A stretch of 64,000 bases of DNA, taken from contig OZ231126.1 of NCBI GenBank assembly GCA_965153355.1, positions 17,856,001 to 17,920,000 on the forward strand, written 5' to 3'. Below the pieces are notes generated by a model that did no database searches, was not told the DNA's origin, and was given only the letters and a program-made list of their open reading frames with translations. This DNA comes from Flaccisagitta enflata (Eukaryota > Chaetognatha > Sagittoidea > Aphragmophora). The position numbers and the translations under genes are program-made. This document shows positions 13,272-23,399 of the stretch, one piece after another; within the stretch, counting starts at the first letter, position 1; each line of letters opens with the position of its first letter.

Positions 13272-13757
13272 ACTTTTAATGGACTTTTACGAACTTAACA
13301 ATGAAAAAAATGTGCAATAAGGGTTATTTAGTTACAATAGGTCGGATGGGTGGATGGATGAACAGACCGAGGGACAGACAGAGTTGCGTATCACCCGACG
13401 GAAAAAATGGTGGAAGTCTCTTGAATACTCTTGAGTAAACGAAGATTGGCAAGTCAAAGTCGCGCAGACTGCAGCTGCGGAGGCATGATTGGAATTTCTA
13501 AGCGCAAAGGGAGTCCATCGGTGTATGGGAGAAGTATGACAACCGCTTCAATCACAGTAGCTTATCACCTTACCTTGTATTTGGAAAGTGTTCTTAGTCA
13601 ACACCGTACACTAGGCTGCAAAAAAGTTTTGATTATTTTACCTGCTAGCATTAGCAAGGTAAAATTGCATCTTTTTTAGTAGATTCATATGCATTTATGA
13701 TATATTTTGCTGTAAAGCATTCTGAAAAGTTATTTCAAATTTGTTGTTGTTGTTTTT
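13272..13757. other. Unassigned sequence
   Basis: No gene or repeat is recognised apart from a short GGATGGATGGATG run near 13345 and a (GTT)n run at 13740 next to the following element. Confidence 0.4.
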
Positions 13758-13964
13758 TTTCAGTCGCGTGCTACGCGACTCTATACCCCGCTTTGTCCGT
13801 CCGTTGGTTGGTCGGTTGGTCAGTCAGTTAGTCCCCTTTTTACTTTTTTGGCGTTTTTGAGCGTCTTGAGCTTAGTGCTTCTGCCAAATGCCCCAGTGAC
13901 CTTTTCTATCACTGCCCCTGCCCACCCGCACGCGACTAGGGTAACCGTGTATCCAGCCTTGTTT
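13758..13964 (+). mobile_element. Fam-1 element
   Basis: CAGTCGCGTGCTACGCGACT, CTCTATACCCCGCTTTGTCC, a GTTGGTCGGTTGGTCAG run, GGCGTTTTTGAGCG, CACTGCCCCTGCCCACCCGC, ACGCGACTAGGGTAACCGTG and TATCCAGCCTTGTTT. It closely parallels the copy at 5131-5336. Confidence 0.85.
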
Positions 13965-14166
13965 CATGGAAAATGTGATCTTAAAGTGGACAGATTTTCC
14001 CGGTCTTCAACCGGGATTTCAGCTGAAGTCCTCAAATCCCTTATCATGCACCGATGACGGAGTCTATGAAAGCGTCAGACCGCGACCGGGGAAAGTTCAT
14101 GAAATGTCATGAACATCGCCAACGACATGTTGAAAAATGATTGTAAACAATGCAATGATGTAGATA

Positions 14167-14709
14167 CCGGGTGGACATAAAAAAGGTAGCTCTGTACCAG
14201 ATAAAATAAAAACTGTATCCTATTGCTTATTATGTGAATATTTGAATTAGTAATTCTCTGAATTTATAAAAAATACTTAGAATATATAAATTTAAATTAT
14301 GTATGATAAACCAAAATAACTTTTTCTGAGCATTATTGCCTGTTTATAACCAAAAGTAATAATTGATTAATATTAGTGTTTTTGGTGTGCATTAGGTTTT
14401 TTTTTAAGAAGTCTTGGTTTCTATACTTCCCTAAGACACACTTTGACTTGACTATCTTCATTCTAAAGTAAATTTTGTTAAAATCATTGATTTTAAGTCA
14501 AATTTAAGTAAAATTCTTTAAGTGGTCCGTAATTCAATTCAGTTTTTTAAAAATAAAATGAAAAATATTGTTTCTCATAATAAATGTTCATAATAGAACA
14601 TGTTAGCGACAATTATATCTAGGTAGCTAAAAAAAAAATTTTTACTTAGGAGAAATTTTAAAGGTGTTATCAAAAAAATAAAAAAGCTACCTCTTTAAAG
14701 ACCACCCGT
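14167..14709. mobile_element. 543-bp AT-rich MITE, TA target
   Basis: After TA (14165-14166) the left end reads CCGGGTGGACATAAAAAAGG and continues TAGC. The right end before TA (14710-14711), reverse complemented, reads ACGGGTGGTCTTTAAAGAGG and continues TAGC. The interior is strongly AT-rich and non-coding. Its length equals that of the MITE at 59166-59708, although the sequences differ. Confidence 0.7.
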
Positions 14710-14711
14710 TA

Positions 14712-15237
14712 TCAAGTATCAACAGCGGGCACGCGACCACAGCCTGCCGTCTTATTTCGCTTAAGTCTGTGACACTTTTGCCATTTCTCTTTGAACAAAG
14801 TGATGCGCGATTTTGAAAAATATTCATCTCTAGCACAATTGATACAGGAAAAATTCCACAGCCGAAAAGCGCTAAAGATGGCGTTTCTGAAAATGGTGCA
14901 ACGTAAAGCGATGAGGGGACGCATCTTAAAAAATAACGTCGAAAATATGTTTCATAACGGTGATGCCACTAAAAAATAGGCACGATGCGAGGCTCTTTTT
15001 TTTTTAATTTTTCTTAGGAAATAGATACAACAAAACAGAGACAGAAAGAAGGAGGTCGAGATGACGAAAACCCCGAAAAAAAATGTTTCAAGTCAAATTT
15101 GGCAGAAGAGCGGATTTTAAAGGGAAGGAAACGAAACTGCGAAAACCGGTCTTCGCTGCCACGCTCACTCAATTCCATTTACCTTTAATCGACTTCATCT
15201 CTGTACTGAGATTCTCTCTCTCCCTGTCTCTGTTATT
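14712..15237. other. Unassigned sequence
   Basis: A 62-codon frame at 14791-14979 has no recognised domain and is probably spurious. Nothing else is identified. Confidence 0.4.
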
Positions 15238-15343
15238 AGGTACGACAAAGCACCTCTATAACTGGCTCTGTCCGTTGTTCTGTCTGTAACGCATTCGTCC
15301 GACGATCCACACGTCGCACCTTATTGGCCTACTTGGCCTTGTT
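15238..15343 (+). mobile_element. Fam-1c element (GCACC subtype)
   Basis: Subtype 1c begins AGCACCTCTATAACTGGCTC, has a very short GTCC/GTCT run, ACGCATTCGTCCGACGATCC, and ends CCTACTTGGCCTTGTT. It shares the CTCTA and GGCCTTGTT signals with Fam-1 but not the CGCGACT palindrome. Confidence 0.6.
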
Positions 15344-15450
15344 CGAAATTTCTTTTTGTCTTCATCAGCCCGTTTGTCTGGATATGCCGGTCGGTCCGTC
15401 CCTGTTTTTGTCAGTTGATTTATTTGTCTCATTGTACATGTTATTTTTAC

Positions 15451-15451
<1 letters not shown>

Positions 15452-15509
<58 letters not shown>
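15452..15509 (+). repeat. (CT)n microsatellite at the 5' break of a LINE
   Basis: A pure CT run ends exactly where the endonuclease coding sequence starts, so it marks the 5' truncation or replacement point of the LINE at 15510-23123. Confidence 0.9.
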
Positions 15510-15512
<3 letters not shown>

Positions 15513-15896
15513 GGTGGTGTAGCAATACTCGTACGAAATGACTTTTCTCTGAATACGGCGATTCATAAATCCGATCGTGGCATCGAAATCATTTGGGTTA
15601 GTGTCCGACGTAAAGGAAAACCACCTTTCATGATTGGCACTTACTATGGAAGACAAGAACAAATAAAGAAAAACGAAATCGAGCAAGAAATGCAACTTTT
15701 AACAGAAGAAATTGAAGACATGAAAAATGAAGGAGAAATCCTCATTGCCATGGATGGCAATGCAAAGTTAGGACTTCTTGGCGAGGAAATCAGTCGCAAC
15801 GGACATGCTCTAAAACGAACTTTTGACGTTACTGACCTATTCATACTAAATCAAAGCGAAAAATGCAAAGGCAAAGTAACACGACGAAATACGCAA
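15510..15896 (+). pseudogene. LINE-B endonuclease fragment
   Basis: Part of an apurinic/apyrimidinic-type endonuclease, which nicks target DNA for target-primed reverse transcription. Visible segments are GGGVAILVRNDFS, an I..V.RKGKPPFMIGTYYG core and ILIAMDGNAKLG (the metal-binding D-G-N strand). The reading frame is cut after Asn-Thr-Gln by the insertion at 15897 and resumes in the same phase at 19302 with the SAIDFVVCT strand. The N-terminal strands before GGGVAIL are missing. It is the first of three pieces of one element (with 19302-20087 and 20846-22812). Confidence 0.8.
15889..15896. repeat. 8-bp target site duplication, left copy
   Basis: ATACGCAA precedes the left terminal repeat at 15897 and is repeated exactly at 19294-19301. 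Confidence 0.85.
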
Positions 15897-16111
15897 TAGG
15901 GCGGTCACCTTGGGGGTCATTTGAGGTCAAATTTCAGAGCTCTTCCGCCAACTAACCAGGCACTCTATGTGGAATTTAAAAAGGAATTGAGGCAAGCGGA
16001 GGTCGGTATCTTTACAAAAAACCCGCACGGTAACGTTTGCCCCAGTACAAAACAGTGGTGACGCTTTTTTTTTTCTTCATTTGGATACAGGAATCACTTC
16101 TAGAGCTCTTA

Positions 16112-16218
16112 TCTTCCGAACGAATTGTCTTACAACTTCCATCATGGTCCCATTTTGAAGATATCAAATAGATCTTTAAAATGGGCCCAATCTTGGATCT
16201 GTAGGTCAATTCGTTTAG
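16112..16218. repeat. Palindrome ending the left arm of the hAT-like element
   Basis: CTTCCGAACGAATTG pairs with CAATTCGTTTAGAAG, and the interior GGTCCCATTTTGAAGATATC pairs with GATCTTTAAAATGGGCCC, giving an imperfect hairpin of ~105 bp. The related hairpin in the right arm is 18425-18534. Confidence 0.7.
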
Positions 16219-16338
16219 AAGTTACACTATTTAAATGTTCATGCTAACATTTGATATGCATAAAACCGCTATTTCTGTTGTCTCTCCTCATGCCTATCAC
16301 CTCTTATGGCTTCCCACATTCTTCCATTCTATTGAACG

Positions 16339-16378
16339 TTCATTCATTCATTCATTCATACATTCATTCATTCATTCA
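16339..16378 (+). repeat. (CATT)n microsatellite
   Basis: About ten CATT units with one CATA interruption. Confidence 0.9.
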
Positions 16379-16445
16379 AACGCAGAACACATTTTTTATT
16401 ACATTCAAATGAACTCATGTGAAATGCCAAACAACCTCCATCATG

Positions 16446-16608
16446 AACAAGGCCGTATACACTCCCCCTCAGTTGCGGACGGGTACGCAGGAGCGGTATG
16501 GCAAAAAACGCTCTCATTATGTTTTGGTTACCGACGAACCGACGGACCGACGGACCGACCAACCAACCAACCGACGCAGCAAGGTCTAGAGTCGCGGGTC
16601 CGCGACTA
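16446..16608 (-). mobile_element. Fam-1 element inside the hAT-like element
   Basis: On the minus strand: AGTCGCGGACCCGCGACTCT, a GTTGGTTGGTCGGTCC run, GAGCGTTTTTTGCCATACCG, CCCGTCCGCAACT and GTATACGGCCTTGTT. Confidence 0.75.
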
Positions 16609-16697
16609 ACAATACAAAATTATGCAATCAATACTGTAATACAAAATTTCATTCAAAATCTGATTTTTGTTCAAGCTTAGGTCGTTTTTGGCGGTTT

Positions 16698-16780
16698 TTA
16701 GGTGCGCCATAGCACCTCTATAACTAGCTCTGTCTGTCAGTTGGTTGGTTGGTTGGTCGGTCGGTTGGTTGGTCACGCTC
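16698..16780 (+). mobile_element. Fam-1c fragment
   Basis: AGGTGCGCCATAGCACCTCT, ATAACTAGCTCTGTCTGTC, a GTTGGTTGGTCGG run and GTCACGCTCAAGTTG; no 3' end. Confidence 0.6.
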
Positions 16781-16845
16781 AAGTTGAAATTCTCAAAAAG
16801 AAGCAAAAATCACTGGAAATGATTCAGAAATATGAAGTGATGATT

Positions 16846-16930
16846 TTTCGGTGACCCATAGCACCTCTATAAGAGGTTCTGTCTGTCCGTCCGTTCGTCC
16901 GTCCGTCCGTTCGTCCATCCATCCGTCACG
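16846..16930 (+). mobile_element. Fam-1c fragment
   Basis: GGTGACCCATAGCACCTCTA, TAAGAGGTTCTGTCTGTCC, a GTCC/GTTC run and GTCACGCTCGAATG. It lies ~70 bp after another 1c fragment in the same orientation. Confidence 0.6.
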
Positions 16931-17050
16931 CTCGAATGAAAAATCGCTAAAAATGTTTAAGATCAAATAATCTATTGAAAGCTCATTTTGTTCATCATTG
17001 ATGATACTCGTCATTTCATCCACTATAGCAATCAGCTATGGACCCCTATG

Positions 17051-17165
17051 GTTAGGTCTGATAGAGCTGGGATAGGTCTGATAGAGCTGGTGATAGGTCG
17101 GGTAGGTCTAATAGAGCCGGGGATAGGTCTGATAGAGCTTGGGATAGGTCTGATAGGGCGGTGAA
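17051..17165 (+). repeat. ~22-bp minisatellite, five degenerate units
   Basis: The unit GATAGGTCTGATAGAGCTGG recurs with substitutions and small indels. Confidence 0.8.
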
Positions 17166-17300
17166 TCTATATACTTTTGTAGGGCTTCATCTGAGATCTT
17201 TCGTAAAATTGGCAGTGACGTAACCAATTCGGTTTCCCAATTGATCATGGAATCAAAAGTCGAAGCTTCATAAACTGGCTTTGGAACTTGGAAGTTCCTG

Positions 17301-17301
17301 A

Positions 17302-17368
<67 letters not shown>

Positions 17369-17415
17369 TCCTTCTTTCTTTCTTTTGTTCTTTCATTCTT
17401 TCTTTCTTTCTTTCC
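17301..17415 (+). repeat. (CTTT)n microsatellite
   Basis: About 28 CTTT units with a few interruptions near the 3' end. Confidence 0.95.
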
Positions 17416-18075
17416 CCACTTGCTCGACCAAAATGGATATCCATTCTCTGTCAGAATCGGCCGGAATCTGATTTTTTGGGTCCTTCAGCTCTTTGATTTT
17501 TTCCCCGAGTTTTGACTTCCACGAATCCGACGTGGCGCCAACGTAGATGCGTATAAAATGAAACAGGAACAATTCCATGATGTGCGGAATGCACACAAAC
17601 TTGAGAGATCAGAGAGAAAGGAATTAGAGAAAGAGATAAATAAAAGAGAGGCCGACAGTGACAGACGAAGATAGACAGAAATAGAGATAGACAGAAACAG
17701 ACAAAGATGGACAGAAACAGACAGAATCAGTACAACATACAATCTTTGTTTTGTCCACTGAGAGGGTGTTTCTGTCACAGACAATCGCGTTTTGAACAGG
17801 CCTTTTGGTTGCTCGCTACAATCGTTCGCCCGCACTGCTCGATCCACTCTCTTGCTCCGCAGCGCTCTGCTTCGCTACACTCGCTCGCTCTGTTCACAGG
17901 CTCGCTCACTCACTTGGCTCACTCCCTTGTGGGAAAGTGGAAATTCTTGAATATGTGTTCATGCTCTAAACGCGTTCAATGGTATCAAACGCGTTTTTCA
18001 TCTTCACTAGAAACACGCCCTGACTGTCATAGGATGAACGGGTCAAATGTGTTTTTTTTCTGAGAAAAGTATTTA

Positions 18076-18406
18076 CCGTATTTTTTCTAATTAGCGCCCC
18101 GGGCGCTTTTGAAATTAGAAAATGACATTGCCATTTTACCCTCAAATTAGCGCCCCCTTTTAACTTGAAAATATGTAGTCATCCAATGGTTTTCCCAGTG
18201 AATGCTTCTTAAAATTTCAGAATTTCAAGAAAAAGTAAAATAAAGGGATATTTTTGACCTGTTTCCCATGTAAGCACTGAAAAAAGATAAATCCCTTTAT
18301 GCACAACAATCATTTGCCTCCTAATCTTCTAACAAATCACTGATCTGAAGAGTAAAAAGAGGGGGGGCGTTAATTGGAGGGGGGGCGATAAAGGGAAAAA
18401 ATACGG
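18076..18406. mobile_element. 331-bp MITE with CCGTATTTTTTC ends, TA target
   Basis: TA precedes the left end CCGTATTTTTTCTAATTAGC and follows the right end, which reverse complements to CCGTATTTTTTCCCTTTATC. GCGCCCC blocks lie just inside both ends. It is non-coding and sits within the hAT-like element, so it is a later insertion. Confidence 0.65.
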
Positions 18407-18424
18407 TACTTTAAAAGCAATTTG

Positions 18425-18534
18425 CTTCTAAACGAATAGACCTGCAGATGTCAGATTGGTCCCATTTTTAAGATCAGTCCAAAATCTTTAAAATAAGACC
18501 AATCTGAGGTTAGTCGGTCAATTCGTTTAAAAGA
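18425..18534. repeat. Palindrome ending the right arm of the hAT-like element
   Basis: CTTCTAAACGAATAGACC pairs with GGTCAATTCGTTTAAAAG, and AGATTGGTCCCATTTTTAAG pairs with the AAAATAAGACCAATCT segment. Confidence 0.7.
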
Positions 18535-18660
18535 TATGAGCTCTAGAAGTTACGTTATCCTAAAAATGGAGAGATAAACTACAAGCACCGTTTTGTTCAT
18601 GACCAAAGTGTTGCCGTGCGGGTTTGTTTTTGAAATATCGACCTCCGCTTGTCTGACTTC

Positions 18661-19213
18661 CTTTTTGGGCAGCGGCCCCAAAGGGCCGATGTCCTGTAGA
18701 ACACAGGGGGGAATTTCCATACGTCCGTCCGTCCGTCCGTCCTTCCGTCCGTCCCCCCCCCCCATGGCCTCAAATCCGCTCTCCCAGCCCTCAAATTTGC
18801 CCTCCCAGCCCTCTATTCAGCCCTCCAGGCCTCAAATCAGCTTTCCAGGCTTCAAATCAGCCCCCCCACCTCAAATCTGTCCTCCAGACCTCAAATCTGC
18901 CTTCCAGACCTTCAATTAGCCCTCCAAGCATAAAATCAGCCCTCCATGGCTTAAATTTGCCCTCCAAAACTCAAATCGGCTCGCCAAGCCTTGATTCTGC
19001 CCTCCAGCCTTCAAATATGCCTTCAGCGGTCTAAATCAGTCATCTAAGGCCTGAAGTATGCCCCATCAGGACGTATGGAAATTCCCCCCTGTGTTCTACA
19101 GGACATCGGCCCTTTGGGGCCGCTGCCCTGCTCTCACTCCACTTTTTCACTGGATCACTCCCAGCAGGGCATCGGGTACCGCTGACCATGTGCGATCCTT
19201 GGATGACTAGTTA
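18661..19213 (+). mobile_element. Fam-2 array-carrying inverted-repeat element
   Basis: Order: GGGCAGCGGCCCCAAAGGGC, CGATGTCCTGTAGAACACAG, GGGGAATTTCCATACGT, a GTCC run (18721-18757), a degenerate ~21-bp array (18768-19060), the exact inverted copy of the first ~58 bp (to about 19128), then a non-inverted tail CAGCAGGGCATCGGGTACCG, CTGACCAT. It interrupts the right inverted arm of the hAT-like element, so it inserted later. No coding capacity. The same organisation occurs at 30041-30580. Confidence 0.8.
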
Positions 19214-19293
19214 AATGATACATAGAAGATGTGGTTAGTTGGCGGAAGCGTTCTGAAATTTGACCTCAAATGACCCCCAAGGTAACCGCCCTA

Positions 19294-19301
19294 ATACGCA
19301 A
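19294..19301. repeat. 8-bp target site duplication, right copy
   Basis: ATACGCAA, identical to 15889-15896. Confidence 0.85.
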
Positions 19302-20087
19302 GATGCCCGCGAATACTCAGCCATTGACTTTGTCGTCTGTACAGAAACAGCAGAGAAATGGATAAAAGATGTCTGTATTGATGAAGCCGAATTATTCAAA
19401 TTAAAAGGAAAAATACCAACGGACCACAACACTATTTTAATGAACCTATCCATTCCTAACATCGAAAAGTTCAAAAAGGAAAAACAAGTTGTTTGGAATA
19501 TTGGCGCTCCTGAGGAAAAATGGTCAGAATATAGGAAAGAATTGGTGGAAAGACAACCGAAAACATCAGCCATAATGCAAAATTGTAACATAGATATCGA
19601 ACAAAAATATGCTAAAATGATAAAAGAGATTGACACTGCAGCAAGAAACACAATTGGCAAAACCACAATTAAAACAAACATCAGAATAAAACAATCCAAC
19701 GAAGCAAAAGAAATAAATAAATCAAAGAGAGATCTAAGACACAAGATTCAAAAAGAAAAAAATGCAGCGATAAGGGCTGACCTCATACATAGCCACAAAG
19801 AGTTACAAGACCGAGCAAAACGATTACAAATTATAGAAAAAACCAATGAAATTGAAAAGAAGCTGGAAAAAGTGATTAATGACAAAACAAACCGAGCATT
19901 ATGGCAACTCAAAAAGGCTGTTACAAGAAATCCCACTGCTGAATCGATGGTTGTGAAAAACTCAAGAGGTGAGAGACAATTTAATCCGGAAGACATAAAA
20001 GAAGCTACAGCCAGTTACTATGAAACACTTTATAAAATGAAAAAATTCCCGCCACATCCATACCATGAAGAAGTTTATAGAGTATGA
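19302..20087 (+). pseudogene. LINE-B endonuclease C-terminus and linker
   Basis: Continues in phase from 15896. YSAIDFVVCTE and IPTDHNTILMNL give the final endonuclease strands (the D-H pair of the SDH-type motif appears as TDHN). A lysine/glutamate-rich helical linker follows, ending in a YYETLYKMK segment that normally lies just before the RT fingers. The frame stops at 20087, where an antisense LINE fragment is inserted. Confidence 0.75.
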
Positions 20088-20845
20088 GTAGAGTAGAGTA
20101 TAGACCCTTTAGGCAGACTTTGGTCCGCATGGCAAGGGCTTCAGTACTTGATATCCGATATATGCACTTCGGCAGACTTCGCTTTTTTTTGTTTCCAGTT
20201 TCATCCAGCACGAGTATCCAAGAATGTATGCCGTTGTGCATGCATTTAGTTTTTTGATTCCGTCTCCTTCCATCCATCGTATGCATTCTTGAAACTATTC
20301 ACAGATGTTTTTTCTCTGACACTTTCTGGAATCTTATTCCAGATCCTAGCGGCGCGAACGTTGTAGGAGTTTTTTCTCACTTCGAGCCGTGCCTTTTCTT
20401 CCCGCAAAACATTACTTTTCCTTCTTTCTCCATCTTCCGTTATTTCCGTATTTCTTCGCGTTGGTCGTTGGTTTTCCTCCTCAAATTCGAACCATTTTTC
20501 TTTCTCCACCCGGTTGAAACCTTTAATTGTTTTAAAGGCCTCGATAGCATCGCCCCTCTCTCTTCTTTCCGTCAATGTCGTTAAGCCAACATCCTTCAAT
20601 TTTTCCTCGTAAGTGGTTCCACGGACATCACACAATTGCTTTATCAACCTTTCCTGCACTTTTTCCATTATTTTTTTATCGTTTTCGGTCCACGGATTCC
20701 ATGCTGCCACGGCAAATTCTAGCTTGGGTCTGATAAAGCACTTGTAAATGGGAATCAGCTGTGACTTTTTCCGGTAATGGAAGGCGCGAAGCATTTGTCC
20801 AAGCGCAAAGTTAGCGTTTTTTGCTGCAACTGAACACTGCTTATC
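20088..20845 (-). mobile_element. Antisense 5'-truncated LINE fragment inserted in LINE-B
   Basis: The minus-strand frame 20845-20246 encodes the C-terminal region typical of Jockey/CR1/L2-group ORF2: SVAAKNANFALGQMLRAFHY, IYKCFIRPKLEFAVAAWNPW, LTTLTERRERGDAIEAFK and ARIWNKIPESVREK ahead of the stop. Catalytic RT motifs are absent because of 5' truncation. About 240 bp of 3' untranslated sequence lead to a CTCTACTCTACTCAT-like tail at 20085-20105. Boundaries were judged from where the host LINE frame is lost and regained; no target duplication could be fixed. Confidence 0.75.
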
Positions 20846-22812
20846 AGAAAATGAACCTGTACTCCAACAATCGGGACCATGAGAATACAATTTATAACAG
20901 ACAACCGACTATAGAAGAAATTACTGAAATTATTATGAGCAAGAAAAATGGGAAATCAACGCCAGATTTTAAAAATGAGATGCTTACAAAAGGCGGCGAA
21001 CCAATGATCCGATTCCTTGAACCCTTTATACGAGAAACGTGGGATAAAGAAACCACTGTTAGCATTTTTAATAGGGGATTTGTTACTAGTCTTCACAAGG
21101 GGAAAGGGGACAAAGAAGATTTGCATAATTACAGGGGAATCACCACATCATCTTCCATTGGAACAATATTCGATGCTCTCATAGACAACAGAATCGAGTA
21201 TGCAGTTCCATTCACCCAAGCTCAAGGTGGAGGCCAACGCGGTGCATCTACATTCGATCATCTGTTTCTCACTCGCGCAATGATTGACATAGCAATAAAA
21301 CAAAAACGACCAACTTTCCTAACATTCTATGATGTGTCAAAGGCATATGACAATGTGAATAACCAGGACATGTTGACAATCATGTGGGATAAGGGACTAA
21401 GAGGGAAATCGTGGAGAATCCTTAAGAACCTAAATGAAAATTTAACAGCAATAATGAAAACCAGATTTGGACCAACAAGGGAAATTAACATGGAAATTGG
21501 GGGGAAACAGGGCTCAAGACTTACTGGAAGAATGTTTTCTAAGTTAATGGATACACTTGCGGAGGAGTTACAAAACTCAGGGGAAGGATTTAAGCTAAAC
21601 GACGAATTAATAATAGCAGTTCTCCTATGGGTCGATGACGTCATATCATGCGTTGACGGCGAAAATGAACAGGAGGAAATTCTTGAAAAGATCCAAGAGT
21701 TTGCTCTCAAACATCGGTTAGTATGGGGCCAATCAAAATGCAAAGTGATTCGCATCGGGAAACATGCAGACGGACCAAGAGATTGGAAATTAGGCGATAT
21801 AACAATAGAAGAAACGACAACGTACAAATATCTAGGCGACATAATAAGCAACGATGGAAAAAACGCTAAAAATCTTGAAGCCCGAAAAAATAAAGTACAA
21901 ATGACCACCGCTTTGATAAATAGCATTGCAGAAAGTGATGTACTAAGAAGAATAGAGACTAGCACTTTAATTGAATTACACGAGAAAAAGAATGTCTCAG
22001 GACTTATGGCCAATGCAGAATCATGGAGCTTAAATCGAGGTGAAACGACAGAACTAGAACGGATTGAGGTACAAGCACTAAAGTATATGTTCGACTTACC
22101 GATACACACACCCACACCAGCAATCATATTTACCCATGGCGCTATGTATACCAAACAGAGAATAGACAAAAAACGATTAATGTATTTACACCGCATATTA
22201 AACCTACACAACGACCGGTGGATTCAAAGGACCTTCTACATTTTACAACAACTGAACATTGGATGGAGTAAAAGTATTAGCGAAGCACTGATAGAATATA
22301 ACCTACCCACAGACCTTACCACTATCAAAAACACAAGCAGAAGACAATGGAAAAAAATAATAATAGAGAAAACTGAGATCAAGAACGCGAGCAGACTTCA
22401 CGAGGAATGCCACAAAAAGGAAAACAATATACTTGTACCGAAAACAAAAACTTCACACATCATCCCGTACCTCACAATAGCTGACTTAAAAAGAAAACCT
22501 CAGGATGACATTATTCAATGTACCAAATACGAGACAAAATCCATAATCATCGCTCGTTTTGGCATGTTAGAGTGTGGCAAAAACTTCAAAGGAAAGATGC
22601 CCGAAATATGCAGCACATGTAATGTAGTAGATGACGAAAACCATAGGCTAAATTTTTGCAGTAAATTCAGAGAAATAAATTTGTACGACAGTGTAGAGAA
22701 AGAAGATTTTACAAAGATATATTCCCATGATGTAAATGTGCTGCGCGATATTTTACCAAAGATACAGAAAGTCTGGAATACTAAAACCGCACGTGGTACA
22801 ATGATGACCTAG
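20846..22812 (+). pseudogene. LINE-B reverse transcriptase and C-terminal domain
   Basis: RT of a non-LTR element distinct from the CR1/L2-like copies here. Motifs in order: KKNGKSTPDFKNEMLTKGGE, NYRGITTSSSIG (about 21130), TQAQGGGQRGASTFDHL, FYDVSKAYDNV (motif A, about 21330), GGKQGSRLTGRMF (about 21500), LLWVDDVISC (motif C, about 21628) and TYKYLGDIIS. A C-terminal zinc-finger-like CSTCN...DENHRLNFC lies near 22612-22660. Motif C reads WVDD where most LINEs have YADD or FADD. The ~650-codon frame is uninterrupted, but the element as a whole is dead because of two insertions and 5' loss. The apparent start near 20821 is not a real start codon; coding sequence is continuous from the linker. 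Confidence 0.85.
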
Positions 22813-23123
<311 letters not shown>

Positions 23124-23399
23124 TCTCACTTTCGCAGTCATGTTCGTTGAAAGGGGTCAGGACAACCAAGTATCAAGCATTTACACTCTTTTGCGTTGAA
23201 TTCTCCCCTTCAGGACATTCAAGGAGAATAAGTGAGAGTGAGCGTCGAGTGTTGTTATCAATTCTAGTTTTATAGGGCTATATAGGGAAAGTACCGTTAT
23301 ATGGAAACTACGGCGGTCGCACCGACGACCAGAGAGACGTATTATTTTCAACAGTCACGGACTCACGTGTATTACGTATGAAAGTTGAAACAACATTGC

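Larger units (their letters stand above)
15897..19293. mobile_element. 3.4-kb hAT-like non-autonomous element inserted in LINE-B
   Basis: The left terminus TAGGGCGGTCACCTTGGGGG and the reverse-complemented right terminus TAGGGCGGTTACCTTGGGGG continue as ~60-bp inverted repeats ending at CTTCCGCCAACTAACCA. The flanking 8-bp duplication and YAGGG-type ends fit the hAT superfamily, though other 8-bp-TSD groups are possible. The inverted repeat resumes further inside (15985-16212 pairs with 18668-18425, sharing ACAAGCGGAGGTCGATATTT-like and AACCCGCACGGC-like blocks), giving arms over 300 bp once a later Fam-2 insertion is discounted. No transposase frame is present. The interior has accumulated Fam-1 copies, a 22-bp minisatellite, (CTTT)n and a MITE. 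Confidence 0.75.
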
